Shown here: positions 9,981 through 21,635 of the stretch, piece after piece
Numbering within the stretch: the stretch's first letter is position 1
Layout of the letters: each line of letters begins with the position of its first letter
Assembly: GCA_016648135.1 (NCBI GenBank)
Contig: JADDOH010000486.1
Location: forward strand, 124,001-188,000
DNA: 64,000 nucleotides
DNA from: Agrypnia vestita
Taxonomy: Eukaryota; Arthropoda; Insecta; Trichoptera; Phryganeidae
Reading direction: 5' to 3'
Position numbers and translations under genes: made by a program
Notes under the pieces: generated by a model
The model's input: only the letters and a program-made list of their open reading frames with translations
Told to the model about the DNA's origin: nothing
The model's database searches: none

Positions 9981-10648
9981 AAAAATTACTAAGCGGAAGA
10001 TGGATGGAAATAAGTGTATAACAAATGCGAAACGCAAAAAGCCAATTTAAATCAATCAATAAGCGGCCTCGAAATTGCAATAAAAAAATTAATGTATCCC
10101 ATGTTGCTCCAAACTATTTTTGTTATTTACAGGATCTTACTCAATAAAGTAGGTCTCAAGTCCTGGACACGGTCGGGTGGTTTACTAAGTAAACAACTTT
10201 TATAATGGATTTATTTGATAATCTGTAAAAAAATCCTGTTTACTAATTGCATCTATCAGCTTATTGACTTCGTATAGGAAATCTTTTTTTTTAGAGATTT
10301 TAAAGTTGGTTTCATATCAAAAGTTTGATAGTATAACTAAACTACTTTAAAAATGTCTGTAACTAACGGAATAATAAAAATATTATTATTCACACAAATT
10401 ATTACTGTACTCAATACAAAATTCACATTTTCATACTTGGGCACTTTTCGCAAACATGCGACCGGGCTATCTGACTAACTTGCGTGTGTGATGGATGACA
10501 CATACATACATGAATCGAACCTAGAGAATCGTTCTAAATACCTAAAGAACCGGCCATTCAAATGGTCGGCGCCCTCTTAAAAATAAAAACGATTTAATTA
10601 ACCAAAAAAATTTTTTTTTGGAAATTTCAAGGTGGCATAACCCCTTAA

Positions 10649-12640
10649 TAAATTTATTTGTTACACATATAGAGGATTTGTGATACAAAAAAAAAATGAA
10701 AAAATGTATACTGTCTTGAAATATTAAAAATATTATACTTTCACGAACGAAACGTAGCATGAATTTTTGTATGGTTTTCCAGACATTTCGATCGGCCTCA
10801 CGTTTTGCTAGCCTTGCTGAAGGAGCAAGATAACATGTTACTCCGCACAGCTACAGGAGGACGACGTAATTGCATATTGTACAAGTAGTAGCATACGAGA
10901 CCAGTTGAACCACTACGAAAAGCAATAAGGGGTCATACCGTGACGTAGATATAATTATACAATAGCCTTAGCCCAAGGACAATCCATGTACAGCGCATAG
11001 TTATATTTTTAAAGAGAAAGAATTCTGCGTTTCCTGACAAACTTTAATATTAAAAATTCGGACTTGTAGGAGGATTGGCGTTATCGTTAAATAGGAAGAT
11101 GGCTGTTGCCTCAAACCACGTTTAAATTTGTTTTATTGATACATTAATACATTTTTAATAAGTTTCAAGTAAAAAAAAACTCCTTTGTTGTAGAGAAAAA
11201 TAAAATGGATGCTTCATCGAAAATAATTTGATATTATTTTATTCGATAATTTTCATTTCTTTTTAACCAATCTCGTTGTCATGTTACTGTAATAAATATT
11301 CGTATATATAAAACAAAAATATAGTTCTTAAACATTTTATCGACTATAGAATGTTCGGTGTCATGATTATATTTTTTCGATGCATAGGTTTTTTCTGCGT
11401 ATTTTTGTTATTGATTTATCTTAATCTGTTTAAATTATTTCGGCACAATGTATTTTGGAGTATTTAATAATAATTTAAGTAATAATAAATCAATAAAATG
11501 TTGCTTATTACTTTTTTCCACAAATTAATATAATAAATTATATGCATCGGTAAAGAATTTTCGATAAATGTGTCTACTTATGTATATGTGTAATTTTAGG
11601 AGTGTATAAAATTAGAAGATTATGAGTGTGGTTATTGAGACGTGTCTTATTGTATAAAAATCTAAAAACTTGTTTAATAATCTAAAACGCATTTCCTGAA
11701 TCGAGCATTAACTTATATAAGCTCGGCTCTTACAATCGAGCCTTTTGTATCTGAGACACTTCATCTTCTCCTAAGTAAGTTTGACGCTTAATGCCAAATC
11801 TTTAGACACGATCTATTCAAATTTCGCTGTTTCGCTAAATCGTATTATCTTCCTCTTTCGGAGCTAAACGCTTTCCTAATAATGTTATCTCAAAGCGAAC
11901 GCATTCACCCCTCGGATTAATACTGAAAATGGCACAATACACGCGACAACACTCATCATATTGGAACAGCGGAACAGCTCCACTCTCAAATATTGCAACG
12001 ATGACTGAGGGTTGGAACATTTTCATTGTCATTTCAGAAACAAATCAAACAAATCCAATCTTTTGACACTTTCAGTTAAAAAATTATTATTCATATTGAG
12101 AAGGAATAATATGAATCAACAAGATAATATATAAGAATTGACCATAATTGTTTATATAATTTATTACCTATAATTTGTGGCCTAATTATTTTATATCAAG
12201 TACTCGAAGGCATGCGATATTAATATTTGTGTGTTAGCAAATTCAAGATTCCGAAAATATTCATCATACTCCAATCCCCAAACACAAGTATTACTTTATT
12301 GGGGACAGTTAAACATGTATAAAAAAATGTAATATTCAATCTAAAATGTATGTAATATTTTTATTTTCAATAAAGAAATTTCAGTATAAATAAAAAAATA
12401 ATAAAAAATAATAAAAAAATAAAAATATATATATATATACACCACCAATCTGGGTGTTTCGCCTAAGGAATTTTGAAAGTAAAGAAAACATTGAAGTGAA
12501 GTGTCAATTTTCTTTGAACTTTTGACTATTTAGTTTTGAACACGCGAGATATAAAATATAATATATGTTGTATATTATATTTATATATTATATGTAGTAT
12601 ATTATATGCAGTATATTATATGTAGAAATGTAAAATCTGA
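10649..12640. other. AT-rich stretch without recognised genes
   Basis: There is a GC-richer piece near 10790-10930 and another near 11830-12030 with a 65-codon minus-strand frame, but no protein family is recognised. TA-rich repeats occur near 12424-12620. Confidence 0.5.
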
Positions 12641-12752
12641 AAGTAATCATATTTTATATTCATAACATATTGTTTAAACCACTATTTATTCTGAATGATC
12701 CATTGTTAATGTCTATACTTCGAATTTTAATTTTTGGTACCTGACCTGTATC

Positions 12753-12780
12753 ATGATGAAGAGATCATTGGTCCTGAAAC
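12753..12780 (+). ncRNA. Degenerate hammerhead-like motif
   Basis: ATGATGA, AG-A-GATC, loop ATT, GGTC-CT, GAAAC. The stem pairs with one bulge, but the first box has A for the essential C, so it is probably inactive. The flanks (ACCACTATTTATT upstream) resemble the PLE-type copy at 60060. Confidence 0.35.
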
Positions 12781-14165
12781 ATATTGAAATTTGAGTATTG
12801 TGGGTATTATTCAATATTTTTCTTTATTTTTTATATTATTTTGAATATTATTTATTAGAATATATATTTTTAAATATAACTTATTTAGAATATTATTATT
12901 ACAGCTATACATTTCGCTACTAATCACGTCTTCTTCACTAGAAAAAAAAATAATTCTAATAGTATAGTTGGAGTCGTCTAATCCTTTCCACAAATGTTTT
13001 TTTAAATAAACTTTTAGTTACGTATATTAATCACCCACCAACCTAAATTTTTTGCGGTGAATTAGGTATGTTACGTTGATTTAAATAATATTTTTTAAAA
13101 AACTCGTATTTTAATTCTAAGACTATGAGTAAAGAAGTTTTAAAACCATATTCATCGTTTTACCCATTTAAAAGTTTAAATTTGTTTACTTAAAATTCGA
13201 ATCAGATAATAGCGAACGCACATCCCGGCGACCCCGGCTGTTTCGGAAGAACAATATCAGAGTCAACAATTTTTCATTATAATTAATGTTTTACTAAAGC
13301 AGTCTAAATATTTGCGTCGTTAAAACAACAAAACGTTGTAAATGATGCGCCCTGGCCCTCTGGATTCCCGTCACGCGTACCGAAAGGGTGTCTCGTTACA
13401 GCCGCCCGTATGGCCAAACTTTCCCTGTCTCCGATACACGAATAAGGGTCGGTCTTAGCTCACTCCAAATCTTATCCGAGACATAAAACACGAAAGATGT
13501 AAATTAATTAGGGTTATTTACTCGGAATTGTCTCAATTTAAGGGACCCTCGCAACAAAGGAAACTTAACTACTGAACTAACACTACTTGTATTTTTTTCT
13601 TATGTATGGGAAAATTGTTTTGTCGTGCGACTTATTTCTCTATGTGTTGTACGTATAGAATACGTCCACAAGAACAAAGGGCTCGAACAAAGAGGGACGA
13701 AGAATTATTTTTGAGTCCCACTTTTTTACAACCTCGTCCAAACGTTTCCATTCTTTGTAAACAAACAATATGATATCCGCTCGAGTTTTATTGAGAAAAT
13801 TGACATTTCCTTTGAAACAAAACACCAAAAATACTTGTACTTTGTAAGCATTTACTGTTGAAATAACAAGATATAGGAAATCTGAGAAATAATAACTTTT
13901 CTAAGATGTTGGTTTATTATTTGAGAATATTAGATATTTTTCCTCATTTGTATTTAAACGAGTTCGTTCACAATCACAAATTCACACATATTTTCAAGGA
14001 TTTGAAAGCAATTTACTACCTACACATATTTTGAGCGATACTTACCTCTGTTAGTCGATTAATTTTGATTATTATACAGCATTGCTTACCTGAAACAAAA
14101 TAAAAATATATATTAGGAAATATTTGCGAAAATTTTAGAGCCTTTTCTTTATGAAATTAATATTG
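12781..14165. other. Non-coding stretch; GC-rich patch 13200-13480
   Basis: No genes are recognised. The patch at 13330-13480 has many CpG sites and no long frame. Confidence 0.45.
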
Positions 14166-14338
14166 ATACAAAGGTTGTACAAAAATTTTTTTTTTCTTCC
14201 GCAATTTTCGCTACTTTGCTGGAACACATGGCTGCTATAAAACTACCTCATAGAATACGATAGGCTGCCAGTCCCTTTGCGTCCACCCACATTAAACCCA
14301 AGTCCTTTATATAGTTCAACCAAGTACAACCTTTGTAT
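14166..14338. mobile_element. Small inverted-repeat element
   Basis: ATACAAAGGTTGTAC (14166-14180) is perfectly inverted at 14324-14338. A span of about 173 bp without coding capacity suggests a MITE. With only 15-bp arms, chance cannot be fully excluded. Confidence 0.4.
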
Positions 14339-14551
14339 AGTCCGCAAGATGTCCAAGATATCGGATTCTTGCTGATGTGTATGAAAGGCATACTTGATTT
14401 AGATTTTCCGCGGGCTTTTTTCGGTGGATATTATAATTAAAAATCGGGTATTATTTTATCTTAAATTATAGATATCTGTGTCTTTAGGTACATAACACAT
14501 GTACGCAGTACTAAAACCGATGTAAACTAAGCAACTCAAACTTATATTATA

Positions 14552-14648
14552 TTCAAGAACACATTCTTATTGTGGAGTTGCAATTTTTTCAGAACAAAGT
14601 TCTGTGAAATTAAAAATTGCAACTTCACAATAAGAATGTGTTCTTGAA
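14552..14648. repeat. 97-bp near-perfect hairpin
   Basis: Arms of about 36 bp (TTCAAGAACACATTCTTATT and its inverse) have one mismatch and enclose a second small hairpin, CAGAAC/GTTCTG. It is the size of a small-RNA precursor, but may equally be a tiny MITE. Confidence 0.75.
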
Positions 14649-14834
14649 TTAAATATATGTGTGCTGTATCAAATGTGTCCAAAAATAAAAAATGAATTAA
14701 AAGCGGTTAAATTAATTAATAAATTAAAGTAATTTGTGCCTACCGTACCAGAAAAGGTGAATTTCTCTAAATATAGATAATAAATGTTAATCAATTAATA
14801 AATGAGACACTTAGAGATAAGGTCATATAGCATA

Positions 14835-15010
14835 CAGATAAGGTAATTGGATAACGCACCTGCCCCGGATAAGAGGAGATCCGTTATTCGTATCCCGGTA
14901 GCAGCCAAATATTATATTCTAATTAATTAATTAGTTTTAAATCTCAGACTTATTTCGTCTTATTTCATTTCCTGAAGAAGGACCATATCGACACGTATGA
15001 TATGAATATA
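14835..15010 (+). mobile_element. tRNA-derived SINE
   Basis: The head has an A-box-like TAATTGGATAACGC and a B-box-like ATTCGTATCCC, with CCGGATAAGAGGAGATCCG between. The layout is like an arginine tRNA. The body carries CCTGAAGA and a short hairpin (CATATC/GATATG), a degenerate form of the hammerhead-like motif. Both RNA polymerase III boxes have substitutions. Confidence 0.5.
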
Positions 15011-15425
15011 TTTTAGTTAAAATCTACCGCACAGATTTAGGTTTAAAATTATATGGTGATGTAATTGGTTTATTTTTGTCAGATTTTGCTGGTCATATAG
15101 CACGACGAACATCTTTTGAACTAAATTATGCTTCGTAGAAAAGCGAATGAGGAAACAGAACGTGCGCGCGGACCGCGACGACGTCACGCGGCGTGAGCAA
15201 CTTCCTAAACCGACACAACTCCCGGCCACTAACAGTAATAAAATGAACAAAGGCTTCTTTTAAATTGTTTCGTGTTCAAGAAAATATTAAAGTTAAATAA
15301 ACATTTTGAATTACACATTATTTCTGAGGAAGAGAGGATCGTCAATAATATGAAGAGTCTGTAATACAAATATTCTACCTCGAGCATTAAAAAAAGTTTT
15401 GCCCTCTGTTCAATATGATTCAACG
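15011..15425. other. Non-coding stretch with GC-rich patch (15140-15235)
   Basis: The patch contains GCGCGCGGACCGCGACGACG. No protein is recognised. Confidence 0.4.
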
Positions 15426-15502
15426 TTCTTTCGAAGCAACCTGGAATACGCATGTCAAGTGTGGAACCCGCAAAAAATTACATACATTGCGAGACTTGAA
15501 CT
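15426..15502 (+). pseudogene. LINE C-terminal fragment
   Basis: Reads FFRSNLEYACQVWNPQ followed by ITYIARLE. RSxLEYxxxVWxP...YIxRLE is the usual start of the region after the reverse transcriptase in Jockey/CR1-type LINEs. Only about 25 codons remain. It abuts the next LINE piece, so one element inserted into or beside the other. Confidence 0.6.
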
Positions 15503-15714
15503 GAATTACCACCTGTGACAAAAAATGAAACAGAAAAAGTTATTAATAATCTAAAGGGTGGTACAGCACTTGGTTTTGATGGAATCACAGCAAAAATATT
15601 AAAACAAAATAACAAATTGTGCATTACATTGAAATTAATAAAATACTGAGTCCTAATGAATTTGGCTTTGGAGAAAAATTAAAAACAAATGACGCCATTG
15701 TCAAACTAACTTCA

Positions 15715-16031
15715 ACAATATATATATATATCTATATATATAATATATATATATACTATATATATATATATATATATGTATAATGTTTAGTTCTAACTAC
15801 TTTGGGGGTAAACCCGCGTCAAATTCATGGTCGGAGCTCACCGTCCAAGTAGGACCCAAACGGTTGGTACGATTTGGAGAAGCAGCTCATCGACAAGGCG
15901 CCCTGAAGATGAACAGTGAGATCTGTTCGAAACGTCGGCAGACGACTGTTCCTGACGACCAGAATTTGACGCGGGTTACCCCCAAAGTAGTTAGAACTAA
16001 CATATATTGTACCCGTGAAAGCCTTAGATTT

Positions 16032-16062
<31 letters not shown>
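15715..16062. mobile_element. Inverted-repeat element flanked by TA repeats, inserted in LINE
   Basis: Terminal arms of about 38 bp: GTTTAGTTCTAACTACTTTG at 15785 is inverted at 15982-16001, continuing through GGGGGTAAACCCGCGTCAAA (one-base indel between arms). TA microsatellites lie on both sides (15718-15780 and 16035-16062), so the element landed in, or brought, a TA run. Its interior contains the hammerhead-like motif at 15903. Confidence 0.75.
15903..15936 (+). ncRNA. Hammerhead-like motif in inverted-repeat element
   Basis: CTGAAGA, T, GAACAG, loop TGAGAT, CTGTTC, GAAACGTC. The six-base stem is perfect. After GTC comes GGC, which pairs with GCC just before CTGAAGA. The self-complementary ACGT after GAA would allow only a minimal or dimeric stem III. 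Confidence 0.5.
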
Positions 16063-16066
<4 letters not shown>

Positions 16067-16860
16067 TTAGATAAAAAAAACAAATGCTTAGGTACTTTCA
16101 TTGACTTGCGTAAGGTCTTTGACAGTATTTCTCACTCAAAATTAATCAATAAGTTGAATAACATTGGCATAGTTGGAAAAGGTAGATGTTGGCTGCAAAG
16201 CTATCTAACTCAAAGAAAGCAACATCTCAAACTACAACATTCAACAAGCAAACCTGAAATTTTAGAATTCGGAATTCCACAGGGAACTGTCATCGGACCA
16301 ATCTTATTCTTAATTTAGATAAATCAAATGTTAAAATTATCACTTTGTGGTAAAATTATAGCCTTTGCTGATACTGCAATAATTCTTGAAAATAAAACAT
16401 GGAATGGGATTAGTATTGCAGTTAATCACGACATAAAGTTCATCAAAGAATGGTTTGATGACAATCTCCTGTCACTTAACTCAGAAAAAACATTTTTCAT
16501 TCTTTTCACACTCCAAGAAGAAGTATCCAAAAATCTCAATATAACGATTCATTGTAAAAAATGTAAAAATAATGTATCATGCAACACTGAGTGTACTAAA
16601 CTTAATCATAAGTCTAATATTAAATATTTAGGAATAACAATTGACAAACATGTCAAATGGCAAGACCGTGTCAATCTGACCATGGAACGATTGAGAAAAT
16701 TGATCTATATTTTTTACAAATCTATGCAATATATCAAACAAAAATACTATTAAAATGGTGTATTACGCGTTGGTGCAGTCCCTCTTACAGCAAAGTAATA
16801 TTGGGTGGGGAGGGGCTTATACGTCCACCGTACAGCCATTTATAAATAAATAAATAAGAG

Positions 16861-17780
16861 AATAGTCATTGATTTCGTCACCATCTGTGACGATTCATTG
16901 CATAGAATATTCTTATGTCGAACAAATTGACTAAATACTACGATCACATTCTTCATACTCAATTAAAATGGAGTCACATAAAAAAAATATTTACTTTTTT
17001 ATTAACACGAGAAACTTCTGGACGTTAATCTTTTAAAAACGAGTAACTACGCTGTCTGCCTGTCTGTCAATCTATTATTTCCCTTCGTGTTAATTGCACG
17101 TGGAGGAGCGACTATGACTGAAATCAATCTATTGATAACTGATAACAGAAAACTTAAAAGTGATCTCGAACAAGGACTGATTAAGTATTTAACAAAGTAT
17201 GTGTCTTTGATGTAAGACAAATATATGCTAGGATTATCCTATCCTTCGAACACAAACAAGAATATACACCATTCACACAACTTCGTCTTCACGCTCTGTT
17301 TGTTTTTTTAAGCTACAGACTAAAAGGCCCGTCCGTTTGCCAATAGCACTTAAATCTCTATATAAGGGTCATTAATTTAATGCTTAAAAGGTATAGTTAA
17401 CTACTATCACATTGATCCGTGATGAATATTCATAAAATTTGACTGAAAACCTGACTGAAAATTTGTATTTACTTTCTAACTGAAGTAAACATGTATTTGT
17501 AATACAAAATTACGTAAATAGTGATGTCTCGGAATAAATAGACAAAACGAGCGACAAAGTTTGCGAAGGAAGCAAGAAAAAACCAGATATTCTTCCTCCC
17601 TTAAGAAATAAAATAATAAGTTATCAGTCAGCCGTATTCAAATACTCTTGATGAAATTGAAATGTATCCGTTACAGCGGAGAATAAACTATTTCTGCTTC
17701 ATTTTGACGACGTGAAAAGATTTGTAAAATAGCTCGAAACACAAAGAGGATGAAAAGTACACTGTTCTGTGTGCGCTTTC
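16861..17780. other. Non-coding stretch
   Basis: Nothing is recognised. Confidence 0.45.
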
Positions 17781-17998
17781 TTAGAGATGTTCTTTTGTAA
17801 GTGCATCAATAAGTGCATTGTGCAAGAGCGCACTTAGAATATCAATGAAATACATTCGGACTCCTTCTTCCTCACTAGAACTCAGGTGATCGTTCAAAGA
17901 AGCGCTTTGAAGTTCTGTGAATATATCCAAGTATCGAGTACGTACATTTCTAGTGCACAACAGACTGAAATCTTGCAGCTTCAGAGAGTCTTTTAAAT
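17781..17998 (-). CDS. Possible terminal exon of an unrecognised host gene
   Basis: On the minus strand an acceptor-like TTTTATTTTTCCACAG ends at 17999. From it, 72 codons stay open to a TAA at 17781. The product starts DLKDSLKLQDFSLLC, continues with RTRYLDIFTELQSASLNDH, SSSEEEGVRMYFIDIL and SALLHNALIDALTKEHL. It has balanced composition, an acidic patch and an amphipathic C-terminus, unlike the low-complexity frames around it. I do not recognise the family. The same frame is open upstream of the acceptor, so an intronless reading is possible too. No partner exons or polyadenylation signal were found. Confidence 0.35.
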
Positions 17999-19382
17999 CT
18001 GTGGAAAAATAAAATATTATTGAATAAGGACCATCATTTTCAAAACTTCTGTGACATTTTATATCCGGGCTTAATAATTTCAATTAAAGTGTGACGCTGT
18101 AGGAAGAGTTTACCATGAAAATAGAATCTCTCATTTCGCAATATTTTTTAACGCCCATCAACATTATAATTAAATATCTCAATCGAAATGCAAAAAGTTT
18201 GTTTATTTGCAATAAGAAAAGAGTGTTGAAGTAAGATGTTTGAATGTTGTGTAGAATTTTAAAGAATACGCGGAAAAAAATTGTCTGAATGTGTAAATAA
18301 TTTGTGATGATTTCTTACGGATTTTTTCTTTTTTGCAAGTATCTTTTTTATTTTTTTTTTCAACTTTTTGCAGATAAGTTTAAGAAAAAAAGAAATTAAT
18401 ATCTACAAAAATCTAAATCTCTGGCATAATTGGGTAAAAAAGTTTGTTCTATTATAAAAGAGAAAATATTATTTTAATATCATATATCATACGAATGAAA
18501 CACTTAAGATTATTCTTACAATTTTTATATGATACCTAGGTATTTTTTTTTCGTGAAAATAAATTTTAACTTAGGTATTGAGGACACTATACTCGAGCAT
18601 ATAATATGTACTACATACTCAAGAAATAAAATTAATTTAACTGACCACATGAGCAATTTTTATCATACACGTAAGGTCTACCATAAAATAAAATTTTAAA
18701 GGTGTCAATGCACGTCCAGACACAACGGTGATAATTTTTATATTGCAAATCTTAAGATCATTTCAGATACATTGTCTAATACTCGAACACTTCTGCTCAA
18801 TCATCCTCATTTACTGAGTTGCCAAGAAAATTTTAATACTTTTTTGCGATAAATTTTATTCATACCTATTTTAGTTAATGTGCTTAATTAGAAGAACCAG
18901 AATTAGTTCAAATCAACAATGTTAATGTCTTGTGACAATTTTATTAAAATAAATTAAGTCAATTAACATTAAAAATATTTCCAATTAAAAATTCCTTCCA
19001 GAGTAAATCTATTTATTTATTTATTAAGAGTTATTGTCATATCAATATTCATGCTGATTTTCAAAAAAAATAACTTAGCATTTTCTTTTTTCTTATTTAT
19101 TTCAAAGATAAAACAAATGATTTCTTTTTTAATAATGATAACTATCAAATATTAACAATCGAATTATTATTATATATTATAACTCACCAAAAGAATTAAG
19201 ATTCTTGTGTTTGGTGAGGGATAATCACTTACAATCATATTGGTAGTGTAATATAATTTAACATACAATGAAAATTAGGTAATATACTATTTATCTAATA
19301 TACCGAAAAATTTTGAATAAGCAGCCAAAAAGAGACTACATTCAAACATAAGAGCCAACTCTGCAATAATCGGGAATCAATT
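17999..19382. other. AT-rich stretch
   Basis: Nothing is recognised. If the exon above is real, this is intron. Confidence 0.45.
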
Positions 19383-20012
19383 CGGGTTCACCGGGGGAAT
19401 ATGCACACAAGACGCAGCCGCAAAACATCCTCCCTTATACAAAGTAATTTGGACAAATCAAATAATTGCATAGATGTCTTTATGGTTTCGAAGAAAGTAC
19501 TCGGCGGTATCTCCCACGAACAACTCGTACCCGAACCAAAAGAAAACGGGATTGAACACAGCCCCAAACGAATAAAAATCCACTCAATGAACAGACCTCA
19601 AATATTCAAATCAATTGAATCTCTAGTAATCCACCAATAAGTGAATTTGAAGTCCATCAAGGTGCGGTCCCCAGATCTCTACTATTTCTCACTCAAGTAA
19701 ACGACATATTTCAACAAAACGTCAACGGTGAACTAACATCCCAAGCAGATGACACCGCACTGTTAAAAAATTATCCTTCTTGGGCAAAATTGGATATCAA
19801 TACAATAAAATAGTGGCTTGACAACAATTTTTTAACACTCAATGCAAAAAACTTCATATTTTTCGTTTTCTCTAAAAAATTCCTAATAATAACCATAAAA
19901 TTTTAATTAACGATTCAATATGTAACATTAACTGTATACAGCCTGACAGTATTTGTACTTTAATTGATTATTCATTTGAACCAAAATATCTAGGTGTTTG
20001 TGTTGTTACCTT
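19383..20012 (+). pseudogene. Jockey/CR1-type LINE reverse transcriptase fragment
   Basis: After an open stretch to 19640 the remnants read SEFEVHQGAVPRSLLFL, QVNDIF, ELTSQADDTALLKNY, WLDNNFLTLNAKN and EPKYLGVCV. QGAVPRSLLFL...VNDIF corresponds to the QGSVLGPLLF..YINDI block and QADDTALL to the catalytic FADDTALL block. Several frameshifts and a stop are present. It is a decayed copy of the same general type as the LINE at 15503. Confidence 0.7.
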
Positions 20013-20055
20013 ATGAAAGATGAAAATCATAGGAAGGTAATAAGATGTGGCATAT

Positions 20056-20245
20056 TTATTGCATATTCTTAAAGTAAGACTTCAACTTGTACTTTAATTT
20101 TTTGTAGTCGTCGATAGTTTTTAGTTCTGTGGATAAATTATTAAAGTTGAGTTTACCTCTATATGAGAAACCGTTTTGAAATTATTTGGTAGTTTTTATA
20201 TTATTCTAATATCTACTCGTGTGACATGGTAAATTATTAGTCTTT
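20056..20245 (-). pseudogene. LINE C-terminal fragment (minus strand)
   Basis: Minus strand reads FQNGFSYRGKLNFNNLSTEL then KTIDDYKKLKYKLKSYFKN and stops at 20056-20058. The layout (F..RG...N.LS.ELK....FK.KLK.Y) is the usual extreme C-terminus of Jockey/CR1-type LINEs. It lies tail-to-tail with the LINE at 19383. Confidence 0.6.
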
Positions 20246-20652
20246 TCTTTAAATACTTCTAATATTGAATATTTATTATAAATTATTTCAATTGTATTAA
20301 CTTAAATACGTTAAATAATATTTCTATTTTGAATTTTTGGGGTTTATCCAAAAATTATTTTAATAATTAGTCTTTGGATTATCCTTATGGGATTCATTGT
20401 ATTGTGAAAAATAAAAATTATTAATTAAATTTAAAAATAAATAAAAAGTATTTGAAAAAACCACAGATATATTAAATTTTCAGAGATTGCCAGAGAGATA
20501 GAAAGCTGTTATTTCACAGTACAAGTTTTCCTTGTTTTAACTTGACATACATATAGAGTAAAGTATTATATCCCGAAATTCCAAACCACTTTAGAGTATT
20601 TATGAAACTTCGGTTATACTATTTATTATGTCTAACATTCAAATTTTTATTT

Positions 20653-20815
20653 GCAATCTTATTGGTCTTGTGATTAGGACTCTCGCCTCGTGATCCAAAA
20701 AGGTCGCGGGCTCGAATCTTACTCCAGACCATCAAGTTAGTCCTATTTTCATAGCATAAGCGTTTAGCTTAATTTGAAAATAGTAAGAATATTAATGTGA
20801 CTCGTATTCCTTTTG
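20653..20815 (+). mobile_element. tRNA-related SINE, copy 1
   Basis: Head TTGTGATTAGGACTCTCGCC (A box region), then GTGATCCAAAAAGGTCGCGG and GGGCTCGAATCTT (B box region). Body TCCTATTTTCATAGC and GAAAATAGTAAGAATATT. The same unit occurs inverted at 55691-55875, which confirms a dispersed family. Confidence 0.7.
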
Positions 20816-21635
20816 TTCAATAACTGTATTGCTTGCTTAAATTTTTTTATTTTGTTATTACTGGCCGTTTTATTAATGAAAAAGAAAATGACTAATTTCT
20901 TATCCCGGGATCATATAATTCTAATCCCGAAATTCCGAAAATACAAAATTGACTCGCAACTGGATTTCCTACTCTCAACCGCTCTGCAACACCTGTGTAT
21001 ACCTACTTACTTGGCACACCGTGACCATAGCCAACCTCGTGAGCGATCACCGACCTGCGGAAGTCTATATAGTAACCGTAGTGTCGGGATAATCTTAAAT
21101 TGAATTTTAAACACATACAAAATTCACCCCCACGGTCGCACGCATCCCGGACATATATTTTGGATTCTCATACAAAATTCAGAGAACACATCTATCATTC
21201 CCCTCTCATCCATTATTCCCCGGTGGCGGAGCTGAAAGGGGTGGACCCGAGGGGCGGGGGTTCGAATATCTCTCGAGTTTGATTAGGGCGTGATCGAAAT
21301 ACGGGAAGTATGCGGATTCGGCGGGAATCACCGGGTTACTCTGCGCTCGAACCTTGTGTTTATCTTATTATTCCGAATACAGAGGTAGGGATGTATGCTC
21401 TAATGTTGACTGGGGAATTGAAGATTACTCGTCTAATTATTGCCTCGCGTCACTAGAATACAAAGTACATGTCCTGCGTCATGCCAACTACTTCCAAGTG
21501 GAGTAAACTCGCTACTTCGTATTGTACATAATGGAAGAGGAACCAAGTTCATTGTTACATAATTCATTTATGTCGAGAAAATATTATGTTGAAATGTAAA
21601 TAAACAAGAATTTAAAAAAAATCATATGCAAAACC
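20816..21635. other. Non-coding stretch; tRNA-like box near 21221-21283
   Basis: GGTGGCGGAGCTGAAAGGGG followed by GGGGGTTCGAATATC resembles a tRNA-type promoter pair, but no complete tRNA fold was found and no second copy is seen. Confidence 0.3.

Larger units (their letters stand above)
8638..10648. mobile_element. TTAA-flanked DNA transposon with YqaJ nuclease relic
   Basis: Ends are inverted: GGGGTTACGCCACCTTG at 8642-8658 and its inverse with one change at 10628-10644. Both are flanked outside by TTAA (8638-8641, 10645-10648), which fits a 4-bp target duplication. Inside lie a PLE fragment (8757-8930) and a broken YqaJ-type nuclease gene (9520-9980). DNA transposons that encode a YqaJ nuclease beside a transposase are known in the ISL2EU group; TTAA duplications are known from piggyBac and Kolobok. 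The class is therefore open. No transposase is visible in the 2 kb. Confidence 0.65.
15503..16860 (+). pseudogene. Jockey/CR1-type LINE reverse transcriptase, interrupted
   Basis: Remnants read in order VINNLKGGTALGFDGITAK (15538 onward), NEFGFGEKLKTNDA, then after a 350-bp insertion FIDLRKVFDSISHSKL (16100), EFGIPQGTVIGPILFLI, FADTAIILE and NIKYLGITIDKHVKWQDRV, ending with YYALVQSLLQ and IGWGGAYTS before AATAAATAAATAA. These are the usual palm motifs. The catalytic FADD has become FADT and a stop follows LFLI, so it is inactive. The insertion (15715-16062) splits the reverse transcriptase between two conserved blocks. The motif style places it in the Jockey/CR1 group, but the exact clade is uncertain. 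Confidence 0.8.

Noticed and set aside
20653..20730. Functional tRNA gene
   Set aside because: The sequence is repeated with the same non-tRNA body at 55691, and stems are poorly paired, so SINE is the better reading.
21221..21283. Possible tRNA gene
   Set aside because: Only the two promoter-like boxes can be seen. No acceptor or anticodon stems pair, and no second copy supports a SINE.
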